A stretch of 64,000 bases of DNA from Firmicutes bacterium ASF500 (lineage in GTDB: Bacteria; Bacillota; Clostridia; Oscillospirales; Oscillospiraceae), in NCBI GenBank assembly GCA_000492175.2, contig CP097573.1, positions 186,001 to 250,000 of the forward strand, given 5' to 3'. The translations under genes were made by a program, and so were the position numbers. Under the pieces are notes generated by a model. That model did no database searches and was not told the origin of the DNA. It worked only from the letters and a program-made list of their open reading frames with translations. This document shows, one piece after another, positions 22,930 through 32,313 of the stretch (positions are counted from its first letter, which is position 1; each line of letters begins with the position of its first letter).

Positions 22930-24288
22930 TCACGATTTAATTACTTTCCCATCTAAAAAGTCATTCATCCAATCCAAAAAATCTGTTCCATCATTGTACG
23001 GGATGATGCCATTCTCAGCCATACTCCATACCTCCCCTTTGGCTCCCCCACAGACGATTAGACGGTAGGACTCGCCACAACCGCAGTCCACCAATTCAAG
23101 CTGTCCGTTTTTTGTCGCAGAGAGGATTTTTTGTTCCGTGGCATTTTCGTCATCATCCCAAAGCCAGATTTCCCTGTGGGTAAATCTTTTCTTGATACGC
23201 TCTGGATCAAAAGGAACCTTTTGCAAAGGCGGAAATATATAATGAAAAGATTTTAATTGAACCTCAAAGCCATCCCCAATTTTAGTCAAAAAAGCAACAT
23301 ACTCTTTTGGCAATTTTATTCCGGTTCTTTCTTGAAACGCAGTAATGTCAGACCGTCTCAAGGCCGGCCTGGGGATAATACCAAGCCTGTCCAGCTTTTC
23401 CCTGATTTTTGCAATAGATATTTTTATTTCCTCTGATGTCTTTCCCTCTTTTTTAATGCTTATCTTTTTTCGTTCAATGTTTATAATATTCTCCCGGTCT
23501 TGGAACGCAGATAAGTCTGTTACTTGCGTTTTATACAAATTTAGGCTGTTAAGACGAGGTAGAGTTGCAAGGCAGGATACATCCATTACCGCCGTTCCAT
23601 ACAACCAGACCAACTCTAAAGTGGGAATTGTAGACAATGGAGAAACGTCCGTTACTGCAGTATGATTTACATTGATTGATTTTAGGTTTGGATGGTTTGC
23701 CAAGGGCGTAAGATCATGGATTTTGGTTCGGTATGCCTCCAGTCGTTCCAGGGCCGGGCAGGAGGCCAGCGGGGATAAATCACTCAAATCTAAATTTTCC
23801 TCGATGTGAATTTCTTTTACAGATTGCTGGTTTTCCAATCCCTCTAAGCTGTTGATCCTATTTAGATAGATACGGGCAAGGTTTGGCAAGCCGCTCAACT
23901 TGGGAACGCTGCAATGGGCTGCTACGAGGAGTAGGGAACGCAGTTTCTGTAATCTTGTAAAATCACAGGGCAGTATTACTCCATTCCTGCACTCATTCAT
24001 AAGATAGTTTTGCATAGAACTTATGTCGATGTTCTCCAGCCTGTAAAGTTTTTCCAATGGAGAAAGATCGGAAACCATGCAGTTATAAAGTCTTACAGAT
24101 GTCAAGTCCGTCATTTGGGCCAGAGGGGAAATATCTATTAACGGCGGTCTATGATTATCAGCACAGTAATGAAATTCTCCATTTGCTTTTCCAGTTCTGA
24201 AAATCATATCTGGTGTAGTGCCAGGATTAAGGCTTGCCATTTCCTCAGCAACTTTATCTTTCAGCAAAGTCAACGTATATTCGTCCAT
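22930..24288 (-). CDS. LRR + SUKH (SMI1/KNR4) domain protein
   Basis: A 452-aa cytoplasmic protein. Residues about 45-270 are internalin-like leucine-rich repeats (DISPLAQMTDLTSVRLYNC, DLSPLASCPALERLEAY, DVSPLSTIPTLELVWLYG). Residues about 300-450 form a SUKH domain (AFQERTGIKLPKEYVAFLTK, then the terminal DGTDFLDWMNDFLDGKV). SUKH proteins are immunity proteins for diverse nuclease toxins. The fusion suggests the LRR part adds a second binding surface. Start at 24288, just downstream of repeat A. Confidence 0.85.
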   Translation of the reverse strand: MDEYTLTLLKDKVAEEMASLNPGTTPDMIFRTGKANGEFHYCADNHRPPLIDISPLAQMTDLTSVRLYNCMVSDLSPLEKLYRLENIDISSMQNYLMNECRNGVILPCDFTRLQKLRSLLLVAAHCSVPKLSGLPNLARIYLNRINSLEGLENQQSVKEIHIEENLDLSDLSPLASCPALERLEAYRTKIHDLTPLANHPNLKSINVNHTAVTDVSPLSTIPTLELVWLYGTAVMDVSCLATLPRLNSLNLYKTQVTDLSAFQDRENIINIERKKISIKKEGKTSEEIKISIAKIREKLDRLGIIPRPALRRSDITAFQERTGIKLPKEYVAFLTKIGDGFEVQLKSFHYIFPPLQKVPFDPERIKKRFTHREIWLWDDDENATEQKILSATKNGQLELVDCGCGESYRLIVCGGAKGEVWSMAENGIIPYNDGTDFLDWMNDFLDGKVIKS

Positions 24289-24311
24289 ATGTCCTCCACA
24301 CTTACCCCTCT

Positions 24312-24348
24312 CAACGGTTTTTATATGCCGTTGCCCTTGGCGGCTGGG
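24312..24348. repeat. Island intergenic repeat A, copy 2
   Basis: Second copy of the repeat described at 22053-22077, here directly upstream of the LRR-SUKH gene. Confidence 0.5.
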
Positions 24349-24491
24349 GGCCTGGACTTAAATATTATTTGTCCATATTTCCAAATATTTTTCCGTAAAA
24401 CATTGCCGCAACTGTATTTCAGAAAACCACAAAGCCCCCCATGTTTGGATTAGAAATACATACGGCTTCTGGACAAACCCAAAGGGCGGGG

Positions 24492-25634
24492 CTATTCTTT
24501 TGTGAAACCGTAATAAGTGCCAGTCGTCATATTTGCAATATCAAGATATGTACCATCTTGCAAGAAGAAACCGAGATAGGACGAAAGCGTATCCTCGGAA
24601 AGTTGTTCCTTGCCACGCAACATAAAGGATTGATTGAAGCAGGAAAAGCAAACAAAGTTATCCAGTGTGTATTCTGAATTGCTGGAAATCACACGCTTAA
24701 TTGTCCTTTCCGTTATACCGTAATCAGAAAGCTCCGTTGTCAAATAGTTGATTGCATCCTGCCCAACATGAAATTCATAAGTGCCCGCAAAATAATTGTC
24801 GTCTGTCTCTCCCTCCATCTGATACCAATGGAATGTCTTGTCAGTACCGAATACCCATTGTGAATTATCGTCTCCAGAAAGCCAAGAAGTACCTGCCAGC
24901 AAATCCGGGGACGGCGATGCTGTGTGCGGGATGAACATGGTTGCGGTCACAGCCACAACACAAATAACGCCAATCAGTCCAGCCAAAACGAGAGGGAGTT
25001 TTGACTTTTTAGCGGGTTGCATTTCTGCCGCTGGCATTTCCGGCTCCAGCTCCAGCGGCTTACCCTCTAATTTGTCTACCACCATTTTATCAAAACGCTC
25101 CAGATTTTCCATATTGCGCTTTGTTGAAATAGTAATCAATTTTTTGTTGCCGCTGTAATAGGTGTATGTCATTCCCTTTGGAGATTGCTGGGCTTCCGCA
25201 TATCTTTGATTTACGCCATAGGAAAGCACAGGGTTCAATAACACGCTGGCAACTGCCGCATCTATTTTCTCCCCGGTAGTATCGCCTTTCACATTCCTGG
25301 AAGTAATCTCCGACAATGTGACTTTTTTGGCGGGTCGCCATAAAGGATAAAAAGTGATGTCTGAACCGTTTACTTTTATGCGTGGCCGTCTCTCGTGATA
25401 GAAAGTGGAAATGGGAAGTATGATTGTTGTGGGTAGTACCAACGACACCACAAAAACACCGATGACAAATGCAAGCACATCATTAGATACACTGTTGATT
25501 GCAAGCCAGATTAGCGAACCACTCTCTCTGATAAGCGATGCAAATGTTGCAAGTATTACAACAGAAATCAAGATACACACAATCTGCATAACCCTTATCC
25601 ATTTTCTTTTTCTCACATGGACTTCAAAAGACAT
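24492..25634 (-). CDS. Membrane protein with C-terminal extracytoplasmic domain
   Basis: A 380-aa protein that I do not recognise with certainty. Two transmembrane helices lie near residues 13-35 and 48-75, followed by a PH-like region (RPRIKVNGSDITFYPLW, then YYSGNKKLITISTKRNMENL). A third helix (LPLVLAGLIGVICVVAV, about 215-235) leads to a 140-residue outer domain beginning LLAGTSWLSGDD. The outer domain resembles lipocalin-like sensor domains. In this array it may be an immunity protein acting at the membrane. Confidence 0.6.
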   Translation of the reverse strand: MSFEVHVRKRKWIRVMQIVCILISVVILATFASLIRESGSLIWLAINSVSNDVLAFVIGVFVVSLVLPTTIILPISTFYHERRPRIKVNGSDITFYPLWRPAKKVTLSEITSRNVKGDTTGEKIDAAVASVLLNPVLSYGVNQRYAEAQQSPKGMTYTYYSGNKKLITISTKRNMENLERFDKMVVDKLEGKPLELEPEMPAAEMQPAKKSKLPLVLAGLIGVICVVAVTATMFIPHTASPSPDLLAGTSWLSGDDNSQWVFGTDKTFHWYQMEGETDDNYFAGTYEFHVGQDAINYLTTELSDYGITERTIKRVISSNSEYTLDNFVCFSCFNQSFMLRGKEQLSEDTLSSYLGFFLQDGTYLDIANMTTGTYYGFTKE

Positions 25635-25667
25635 TTCTGCTACCTCCGCCGATTATATTTGTAATAT

Positions 25668-26312
25668 TTACTTTGGGACATAGTCATCAGGGCAAAGCGA
25701 AATCTTGATCCGCAGTGTGTTTTCTAAAACAATTTCATATAAAACATTTTCGATATATCTTTCACCTGTAATTCTTCTTCCGGTGATAAGACTTTTATCT
25801 ATCTCGCATGGTAAATACACTTTATTCTTGTACGAAATCTCAATCGGGTTATTTATTGTTATAACCGGGCCATTAGTGATGAGTTGCCAATAATCGCACA
25901 CAGGATATAAGCCCGTCACCACAGCATCAGATAGCAAACTTTCCATAATGTCGCCTCGGTCAATGCGGGATGTATGTTTTTCTATCCATATTTTCATTAT
26001 ATCTTTTAATTCATTTGTATTTACCGTCAATTCTGTTTCTTGGATGGGAGGAGCAGGCTCCAAAAACTCCGCTAATGTGTCTTTGATTTGTGTGGTAGCT
26101 CTCTCAATGTTCAGATAAAAAACGTCTCCGCAATCCTCTAAATGTTCGTACTTCCCATTTAATACACTCTCTATATCTTGAAGAAATGTTGAAAGTGTAG
26201 AAACACTTTCTGTAAGTAAAAAAGTCTCCAAAACCTCCATGCCCGGAGGGAGAACTATTCGCCACTTTACATTGTCATCTGTTTTAGAGGTATTGACAAT
26301 CTTATATTCCAT
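25668..26312 (-). CDS. Uncharacterised island protein
   Basis: A 214-aa soluble protein with no motif I recognise; it is rich in alternating strand-like segments (KWRIVLPPGMEVLETFLL, GPVITINNPIEISYKNKVYL, NVLYEIVLENTLRIKISL). The ATG at 26312 follows GGAGGAGTGAGC and is preferred to a GTG six bases upstream. Its position between two membrane protein genes of the island makes an immunity role plausible, but nothing in the sequence proves it. Confidence 0.55.
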   Translation of the reverse strand: MEYKIVNTSKTDDNVKWRIVLPPGMEVLETFLLTESVSTLSTFLQDIESVLNGKYEHLEDCGDVFYLNIERATTQIKDTLAEFLEPAPPIQETELTVNTNELKDIMKIWIEKHTSRIDRGDIMESLLSDAVVTGLYPVCDYWQLITNGPVITINNPIEISYKNKVYLPCEIDKSLITGRRITGERYIENVLYEIVLENTLRIKISLCPDDYVPK

Positions 26313-26334
26313 GCTCACTCCTCCAAATGACCTG

Positions 26335-27045
26335 CTATCTTTTCTTTCGTTTTAACAATCCATCCCCAAAGGCCCACAAGACCGCCCCGGCTACGATGAT
26401 GCCAGCCGTCACGCCCAGCCGTATCAGCAAAATCTGTCCGCTGTGTTCCTTGTACCAACCATCGTCAAAGGCGTATACCACATTTTCCAGATCCGCCCCG
26501 TACTTGGCGCAGATGTCCTGCAAGTACGGCTTGGCGTATGTATTCACCCCCGCCCTTGCGCTGATGGGGAGTGTGACAGCTTTCCCCTTGGAGAGATCGG
26601 CGGCAAGCCCACGGTCAAACAGGGCCAGCGCGTGCGTGCCGTCTGGAAACTCGATGATGTAATATTCATTGTAGCCTGTCATCGCCCACAATGCACTGGT
26701 GGTAGCCTGGGAATAGTTACGGGTGCGGTGGCCCACCACGGCGGTACTGCTCCGCCAGCGGGCCAGCTCATAGACGTCAGTGGGGACGGCGTTCACCGGC
26801 TCCACTGTGAACTGCTCGAATGGGTACCGCGCCATGAAGTCCTCCACCCCGGTGACACGGGGGATGTCCGCCCCGGCCTTTTTCCCGGTGAAAGAAACGG
26901 CTGCGCCAGCGGCCTCCACCTCGGCCTGGGTCACGGCGGCCTCGCCCCGGCGGAGAAGTCCCTCCGGGCGGATAGAGAAGAAGATCGTCAGCACCACCAG
27001 CAGGGCCACAATGGAACCGGCGGTGTAAAAGATTTTTGAGCGCAT
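26335..27045 (-). CDS. Two-helix membrane protein
   Basis: A 236-aa protein with an N-terminal transmembrane helix (YTAGSIVALLVVLTIFFSI) and a C-terminal one (LLIRLGVTAGIIVAGAVLWA) ending in KRKKR. The outer loop of about 175 residues includes VTGVEDFMARYPFEQF and YYIIEFPDGTHALALFD. No family recognised. A decayed copy of its 3' end remains at 21965-22035. Possible membrane-located immunity protein. Confidence 0.6.
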   Translation of the reverse strand: MRSKIFYTAGSIVALLVVLTIFFSIRPEGLLRRGEAAVTQAEVEAAGAAVSFTGKKAGADIPRVTGVEDFMARYPFEQFTVEPVNAVPTDVYELARWRSSTAVVGHRTRNYSQATTSALWAMTGYNEYYIIEFPDGTHALALFDRGLAADLSKGKAVTLPISARAGVNTYAKPYLQDICAKYGADLENVVYAFDDGWYKEHSGQILLIRLGVTAGIIVAGAVLWAFGDGLLKRKKR

Positions 27046-27075
27046 AGCAATTCCCCCTGTGTATGTTCATCCCAG

Positions 27076-28173
27076 TCACAAACTGAATCCGTTTAGGTAG
27101 CTCTCTAACCAATCCAAAAAGGACATTTTACCAAGGCGTCCATACTGTCCCTCACCTTTAGCGGTAGAATAGGACAAGCACCAAATCTCTCCCGCCTTTA
27201 CACCGTTCACGATCAGGAGATACGCTTGCTCTATCGGGAGATTTCGCTTTTTTTCGGTAGAGAGGATCAAATAACCACATTGAACCTTGTGACACATATT
27301 ATCTGGGGCAGTGGATACCGTCTCTGATTTCGGATGCTGGCATTCATTTATAACGAAGGACCACATATTTTCCAACGGGAATGGCTGCCTGATCCGGGTT
27401 AAATCTTGCTCTGTCAACGGATTCATAAATTTTCCAGATGAATTGTCGGCAGGCGCAAAACCATTTCCGACTTTTGAGAGGAATAGGGAATACTCCTGCG
27501 GCAATTTTACTCCATAGCGCCGCTCTATCTCCTGGATTTGTTCCTCTGAGATAAGTGAGCGAGGCTTCAGCTTCTTTCTTTTGAGCTTTTTCTTTAACTG
27601 CTCAATTCTGTCATCCAGATCATTCGCACTATTATTATCATCTGGATCAATGTACCCTTTTGAAAAACCGCGCTTTACACAATCCAAAACCCAGTCCAGA
27701 AAATCCACAGATTTTCCTCGGCACATTTTCCAATCAGTAAACCCCCATACCTCACCGCCGCAAGGGCCATCTACTATCAGATGCCAAGTATATCCCTCGC
27801 CATCTTCTGGAGCGGTAAACGCGAAATGGCCGTACTGTGTTGCCGCAATTTTGCCTTCTGGGTCGGCTATACTATCGTATGTATTGTCATAGACCCAATC
27901 CCATGCTTCTGTGTAAGGGAATGGGATAGTTGCTTCTTCAAAGTCACATTTCTCTATAGGGTAAAGATACTGTGATAGGTGTCTCTGTCCAGAACTGTCT
28001 GGTAAAATGCCGCCATTTCCCACTGTGGTAATAAATGAAACATATTCTTGTGGTAATGTAATACGGTATTGCGCTTCGATTTTGCGAACCGCTTCCATCG
28101 TAGCTGGTGGATTCAATTCAATGTGCCGCTTTTTGAACAGCACAATAATTTCTTCGAGTTTGGTTTGGGACAT
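27076..28173 (-). CDS. Tandem SUKH-domain immunity-type protein
   Basis: A 365-aa cytoplasmic protein with two SUKH (SMI1/KNR4) domains. Domain 1 runs about 20-170 (VRKIEAQYRITLPQEYVSFI, GEVWGF, FLDWVLDCV); domain 2 about 205-365 (IQEIERRYGVKLPQEYSLFL, GEIWCLSY, FLDWLESYLNG). The two share the LPQEYxxF and VGNG signature, so the protein arose by domain duplication. SUKH proteins neutralise toxins of polymorphic systems; a double domain could bind two toxins. Confidence 0.88.
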   Translation of the reverse strand: MSQTKLEEIIVLFKKRHIELNPPATMEAVRKIEAQYRITLPQEYVSFITTVGNGGILPDSSGQRHLSQYLYPIEKCDFEEATIPFPYTEAWDWVYDNTYDSIADPEGKIAATQYGHFAFTAPEDGEGYTWHLIVDGPCGGEVWGFTDWKMCRGKSVDFLDWVLDCVKRGFSKGYIDPDDNNSANDLDDRIEQLKKKLKRKKLKPRSLISEEQIQEIERRYGVKLPQEYSLFLSKVGNGFAPADNSSGKFMNPLTEQDLTRIRQPFPLENMWSFVINECQHPKSETVSTAPDNMCHKVQCGYLILSTEKKRNLPIEQAYLLIVNGVKAGEIWCLSYSTAKGEGQYGRLGKMSFLDWLESYLNGFSL

Positions 28174-28196
28174 ATCAAACGCCTCCGCTATACGCT

Positions 28197-28994
28197 CTAT
28201 AACCTGTGCATTTCCCTCTTTTGAATAATTTCTTGAAGCTCATCCTCAAAGGGAAGGCTCAACCCCGCCTTGTCCGCCGGTTCATCATCCAGCAGTTCCC
28301 AAGGCAGCTCTATGACATTGAGGTTGCAGGTCATCCCTCGCCGCAACGCCAGCTGAATGAGGGCCAGCCCTCGGCTGTCAAGAATTGTGGAACAACGGCT
28401 CCCTTGTCGGCGCAAGATTTTAATTCGTTCTTTAAGGGCTTTGTCAAAGACAGGCTGATCCTGGTAGGCGATGCCCCACATACATTGGAGGATTTCATCC
28501 CCAATATCTGTGGAATCCCTCGGAAGAGTTCGTTTCGCTTTTTCATAGTCACCCATCAAAAGAAGGCCCTCTATGGTATCGTCTCCAGTGACAGAAAGTG
28601 CCAGCTCCCAATCATTGGCGAGAATGGCATCTTTGCTGAAATTAAAGTTGTTCTTTTTGAAATTATAGGGGCCTGCACCGCTTCGCATCTGCGAAGGGAA
28701 CCTTGCCCGGACAAGCCGAAAAAATTGGCTGGCAGTCAGAGCGGCCAAATAATACTGCCGTTTAGCTGCTGGGAAACTTCCATCAATGGCAAGAATATAA
28801 TCTGCTTTATCAGAAAACTGATGAAACAAACCCACATAGCTATCTATGAGCTGGTTGTATCTGCGTTCATGGATGTCCTCTCTCAGCCGCTTGAAACAAA
28901 CATCCATTAGTTCGGCCTTAAATGTGGCTATTCTTTCGGAGCGTTCCTGTTCCAACTTTTTTTCAATCGCCTTTGTGCTATACTTGGCGGTCAT
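28197..28994 (-). CDS. Helical immunity-type protein (possibly Imm49-like)
   Basis: A 265-aa soluble, largely helical protein. The segment AAKRQYYLAALTASQFFRLV followed later by NDWELALSVTGDDTIEGLLL resembles the layout of Imm49-type immunity proteins, but I give this only as a possibility. The ATG at 28994 follows GAAGGATAACG. The frame is open further upstream through a zinc-finger tail that belongs to another broken gene (28995-29146). Confidence 0.55.
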   Translation of the reverse strand: MTAKYSTKAIEKKLEQERSERIATFKAELMDVCFKRLREDIHERRYNQLIDSYVGLFHQFSDKADYILAIDGSFPAAKRQYYLAALTASQFFRLVRARFPSQMRSGAGPYNFKKNNFNFSKDAILANDWELALSVTGDDTIEGLLLMGDYEKAKRTLPRDSTDIGDEILQCMWGIAYQDQPVFDKALKERIKILRRQGSRCSTILDSRGLALIQLALRRGMTCNLNVIELPWELLDDEPADKAGLSLPFEDELQEIIQKREMHRL

Positions 28995-29146
28995 CGTTAT
29001 CCTTCTTTCAATTTGTTTCCCCTGAGTATTGGACATGGCGTTGCAGTTGGTCAAATCCGTCATTTCCAGCTCCGGGAGGTAGAAGCCGACATATCCGGAG
29101 CCGCCGCAGGTCTTACACAGTTTTGTTCTTTTTATGATGATAATGT
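28995..29146 (-). pseudogene. 3' remnant of a DnaJ-type zinc-finger protein (repeat C, copy 1)
   Basis: Encodes KLCKTCGGSGYV followed by GFYLPELEMTDLTNCNAMS. The first part matches the end of the membrane protein at 36427-37095 (VCKTCNGSGYVPK) and the second matches sequence just past that gene's stop (36300-36365). It has no start region and marks an old gene tail left between island genes. Confidence 0.6.
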
Positions 29147-30367
29147 CTATGGTTTCTTTTTCCGTCGCTTCTCCAAAATCAGCTGGAGCCGCCGGGCTTC
29201 CCGTTCCTTTTCCTGATGTTCCTGCTCCGCCCACTGCTGCCTGATTGCCTCATACCGGGGTTCCGCCTGCTTCTCCCAAGCCCGCTCCTGGCTGCCCCAC
29301 CGCCGGATCTCCGCCTGATACAGCGCTCGGTTGGCGGGGTCCAGCTCGATCAGCCGCTCCAGGTCTCTCAAGGCCCGGTGCCGCTTTGAGAAGTCCGTCA
29401 GCGCTGCCCTGGCCCGGAGAACATAGACGTCGGTAGGCTTCTCATAGCTGCCATACACAGGCTCATAGGTGGCATAGTCCAGAAAGCCCCAGGCGATGCT
29501 TCCTCTCAACCAGAATGCGCAGAAAGCGGCCAGCACTGCTAACCGCTGACATTGGGGATCGCACTCCGGGCGGCTAACTGTCTGCCAGTGAAATCTGACC
29601 GCCTCAATGATCTCCGCCGGGTCCTTCTCCTCGAACTCGAATTCCTTCACGCCGCTCTCCTCCAGCAACCGGCGAACATACTCCGGGGACAGTGCGGAGG
29701 GCAGCCTGTCCAGCAGGGCCTTCCCCTCCGGCGGCACTTCCGTGGAGACAGGCGGCAGCTCCCGTTCCAAAATCTCCCGCAGTTTGGGATAGAGCGGCTG
29801 GAGAGGCGGAGCCTCTTGCAGCTGATCGAAGGCCCAGGGGAAGCCCAGCCGGGCCATGAAGTCCGTCATCTGCCAGCAGTCACCGTAGGTGAAGCGGTCA
29901 TCAGGGCAGGCGGTCTCCTCCATCGCATCTTCATCCAAATCGGACCAATGAACAAGATACCGCCGCATCATGCCAGTGTCCCAGGTAGGGAGCCAGCCCG
30001 ACAGCGCCGCCGGATTTCCGGTCAGGCGCTGTTTTTCTTCCGGGCTGACAGGGCCGAAGTAGTCCGGAACGGTGTTGAAGTGATTTTCCTCATCTCCACC
30101 GTAAAAATCATAACCCCAATAGTCGCTATCGTAAATGTATAGCAGCATCACAGGGTTTTCTGAGGCGTCGGACAGGGCCTTTGCAAGCGGAGCAAAGCCC
30201 AGGGTGTCCCCCTCTATCAGAACCTGCGTGCCCTCATAGCTCTGCGCGTATCTGCACGCTTCCAGGTCTATATAAAACGCCGGGTTCTTTGCCGCCGCTT
30301 CCACGGCATCACGGGCTATGGATTCATCGCAGCCCGGGAACAGGGCGGTTTGCAGGAATAGTCCCAT
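29147..30367 (-). CDS. Uncharacterised immunity-island protein
   Basis: A 406-aa soluble protein. The N-terminal 130 residues form one domain (MGLFLQTALFPGCDESIARD, YIYDSDYWGYDFYGG ... FNTVPDYFG) reminiscent of immunity proteins that recognise a surface through acidic/aromatic loops. The middle is helical, and the C terminus is a highly charged coiled coil (EKEREARRLQLILEKRRKKK). No catalytic motif seen. Family not recognised. Confidence 0.6.
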   Translation of the reverse strand: MGLFLQTALFPGCDESIARDAVEAAAKNPAFYIDLEACRYAQSYEGTQVLIEGDTLGFAPLAKALSDASENPVMLLYIYDSDYWGYDFYGGDEENHFNTVPDYFGPVSPEEKQRLTGNPAALSGWLPTWDTGMMRRYLVHWSDLDEDAMEETACPDDRFTYGDCWQMTDFMARLGFPWAFDQLQEAPPLQPLYPKLREILERELPPVSTEVPPEGKALLDRLPSALSPEYVRRLLEESGVKEFEFEEKDPAEIIEAVRFHWQTVSRPECDPQCQRLAVLAAFCAFWLRGSIAWGFLDYATYEPVYGSYEKPTDVYVLRARAALTDFSKRHRALRDLERLIELDPANRALYQAEIRRWGSQERAWEKQAEPRYEAIRQQWAEQEHQEKEREARRLQLILEKRRKKKP

Positions 30368-30385
30368 ATAGACAATCCTCCTTCT

Positions 30386-30919
30386 TTATACCTCAGATGT
30401 AAAACCTGCCATCTCAAAAAACTTCTGTCTGCACGCCGGACACTCCGATGGGATCACCAGCGGACAGAGCGTTGTCTTCACATATCCGATCCGCATCTGC
30501 CGGAGGGTATAGCAGCACTCCTTGTTCCGCATTTCCTCATGCCTACCATCCGGGGCGTAGTAGGGGAAAGGCTGTCCGCAGCAAGGGCAGTGCCAAAAGA
30601 GTTTCGCCGTATGCCTCAGCCATCTGGCGAGGAAGGCCAGGGGCAGCAGCACAAAGGATACCATAGAGAGCAGGAACGCCATGGCCCCAACTCCCTCCAG
30701 CAGAGCCTTCTTGCCCCAGAGCAGCGCCACAACACCCGCTGGAAAGTTGCTGAGAACCAGCACCACAAAGCCTCCCCACTCTATCAGGAACAGCGCCTGG
30801 GCGAAGCGGCGGCACCAGCGAAACCGGGGCGGCATCTGCGGGTATATGTAGGAAAAGGGAGCAGCCCGGTTCTTCTGCTGCTGCCTATAAGCGGCAAAAT
30901 CGTCTTCTTCACGTTTCAT
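30386..30919 (-). CDS. Membrane protein with zinc ribbon
   Basis: A 177-aa protein. Two close hydrophobic helices (FLIEWGGFVVLVLSNFPAGV, AMAFLLSMVSFVLLPLAFLA) are followed by a Cys-rich C-terminal region: HCPCCGQPFPY, ECCY and ECPACRQKFF, probably a zinc ribbon on the cytoplasmic side. It is 19 bp downstream of the next gene and is part of the leftward island. Function unknown. Confidence 0.65.
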   Translation of the reverse strand: MKREEDDFAAYRQQQKNRAAPFSYIYPQMPPRFRWCRRFAQALFLIEWGGFVVLVLSNFPAGVVALLWGKKALLEGVGAMAFLLSMVSFVLLPLAFLARWLRHTAKLFWHCPCCGQPFPYYAPDGRHEEMRNKECCYTLRQMRIGYVKTTLCPLVIPSECPACRQKFFEMAGFTSEV

Positions 30920-30972
30920 ATATACCTTAAAAATCCTTGCAGGCTATTTTCTGACTTTATCGAATCGAGCCT

Positions 30973-31371
30973 CTATATTTCTTCCCATTCAACGCAATCT
31001 GACATTTTACCAGTTTCCACAAAGTCCTTCACAATAGTTTGTGCCAAGGTTTTGGGAATGACATAATCGTTATAAATCTGGATTTCCTCGGTAGGGGTGT
31101 TGGTATAAAATACGCTGATACCATCCTGGGGCAAATCTGTAAGAGTATCGTCAGAAAAAGCTATCAAGCTACCATCTGCCTCATTGGGGACGCAATGCAC
31201 ATAGGCATAATCGCCCTTCACCAGAACCGCTAAATAGGGAAACATCGTGTGCTCCGCAGCAATATAAAACTCATTCACGCCATCCACCGTCTGCTCCAAA
31301 GTTTGTGCAACCTCATCCCAAGTTGTGCAAATGTTTTTCCCACCGAAGTGGTGCATCTTTATCTTTTTCAT
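30973..31371 (-). CDS. Imm1-family-like immunity protein
   Basis: A 132-aa soluble protein whose pattern (EFYIAAEHTMFPYLAVLVKG, DYAYVHCVPNEADG, then DGISVFYTNTPTEEIQIYND, YVIPKTLAQTIVKDF) matches my recollection of the Imm1 immunity family. The ATG at 31371 follows GGAGGGTTCTTT. The sequence upstream (31408-31449) is repeat B. A matching toxin gene is not in the neighbourhood, so it is an orphan immunity gene. Confidence 0.7.
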   Translation of the reverse strand: MKKIKMHHFGGKNICTTWDEVAQTLEQTVDGVNEFYIAAEHTMFPYLAVLVKGDYAYVHCVPNEADGSLIAFSDDTLTDLPQDGISVFYTNTPTEEIQIYNDYVIPKTLAQTIVKDFVETGKMSDCVEWEEI

Positions 31372-31407
31372 AAAGAACCCTCCAACTGTAATAGAATTTT
31401 GTTCCAT

Positions 31408-31449
31408 AGGGCCGAACAATCCCAAACAAAACTGCCCACCATAGTCCGC
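31408..31449. repeat. Island intergenic repeat B, copy 1
   Basis: The first 27 bp (31408-31434) are identical to 35216-35242, with similarity continuing about 15 bp. Each copy lies just upstream of a small island gene (starts 31371 and 35168). In one frame both encode QFCLGLFGP, so this may be the leftover end of a duplicated gene. Confidence 0.7.
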
Positions 31450-31472
31450 ACTGCCCCGTCTGCGCTGTTGGC

Positions 31473-32270
31473 TCACTCGCCAGCACTTTCGGCAAGTGGG
31501 ATCTCATAAACCTTTTCCTCTAAATACTCCCAGCTTTTATTTCCAACTGATTCATAGGATGTCCAGGCTACCCTGATCTGATTTTCTGAGAGATAAAACT
31601 TGGCACGATCCTCTACGCCGTTGCCATCCATATTGGGTTCGTCCACATAGTCAAAAGTGTAAACGGTATGCGACTCTGCCCAGTCCCCAGTGTCCCGGTA
31701 GTAGAGTTCCGCACTTTGGGCAGGCGTTTTCAGCAGACCAAACAGTTTTTCGCTCTCCGGCTCACCCGGCTTGTAAAAATAGCACCGCGTTTCCCTTGAA
31801 GTGATGTAACATTCGTTTTCCCCCACCTCGGCCTGGAACAGAATATCTCCGGTTTCCATATCCAGCAGCAGCAACGTACTTTCTTTCAGACAGCCATCGA
31901 GGTATCCAGAGTGATGGGGTGTGTTCCACAGTTCACAGCTCACCCAAACGGTATTTTCCTGATCACCCGCCTCACCGCGGACCACACTATGGCCCAGCTC
32001 CGGGTACTCATACAACACTTCGCCATTTTCATCCAGAACCCATAAATCATAGGAGCGGTTTTTCTCAAAATTCTCTGATTTCCCACTCGTCAACTGATAG
32101 GGCGCACCTTCCACCGGCACAACGTCTTCCCAGTCACACGGCCCGCGGGACAGGCCGGAGGGGTAGATGATCTCGTAAGATGTGCCCGACTCCGGATTGC
32201 AGCCGGTCAGCAGGGCCGGGAGCAGCCCCAGAAATAAAAACAGCGGTATCCATTTGCGAAATTTCTTCAT
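31473..32270 (-). CDS. Lipoprotein
   Basis: A 265-aa exported lipoprotein: charged start MKKFRKW, hydrophobic core, lipobox LLTGC near residue 23. The mature part is rich in Trp, Tyr and acidic residues (SYDLWVLDENGEVLYEYPEL, LLLLDMETGDILFQAEV) and looks like a beta-strand repeat domain. Family not recognised. Anchored on the outer face of the membrane it could protect against an incoming toxin. Confidence 0.75.
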   Translation of the reverse strand: MKKFRKWIPLFLFLGLLPALLTGCNPESGTSYEIIYPSGLSRGPCDWEDVVPVEGAPYQLTSGKSENFEKNRSYDLWVLDENGEVLYEYPELGHSVVRGEAGDQENTVWVSCELWNTPHHSGYLDGCLKESTLLLLDMETGDILFQAEVGENECYITSRETRCYFYKPGEPESEKLFGLLKTPAQSAELYYRDTGDWAESHTVYTFDYVDEPNMDGNGVEDRAKFYLSENQIRVAWTSYESVGNKSWEYLEEKVYEIPLAESAGE

Positions 32271-32313
32271 AACCGATCTCCCCTATCGAAAGAAATGCTC
32301 CCATGTTTTTGGC

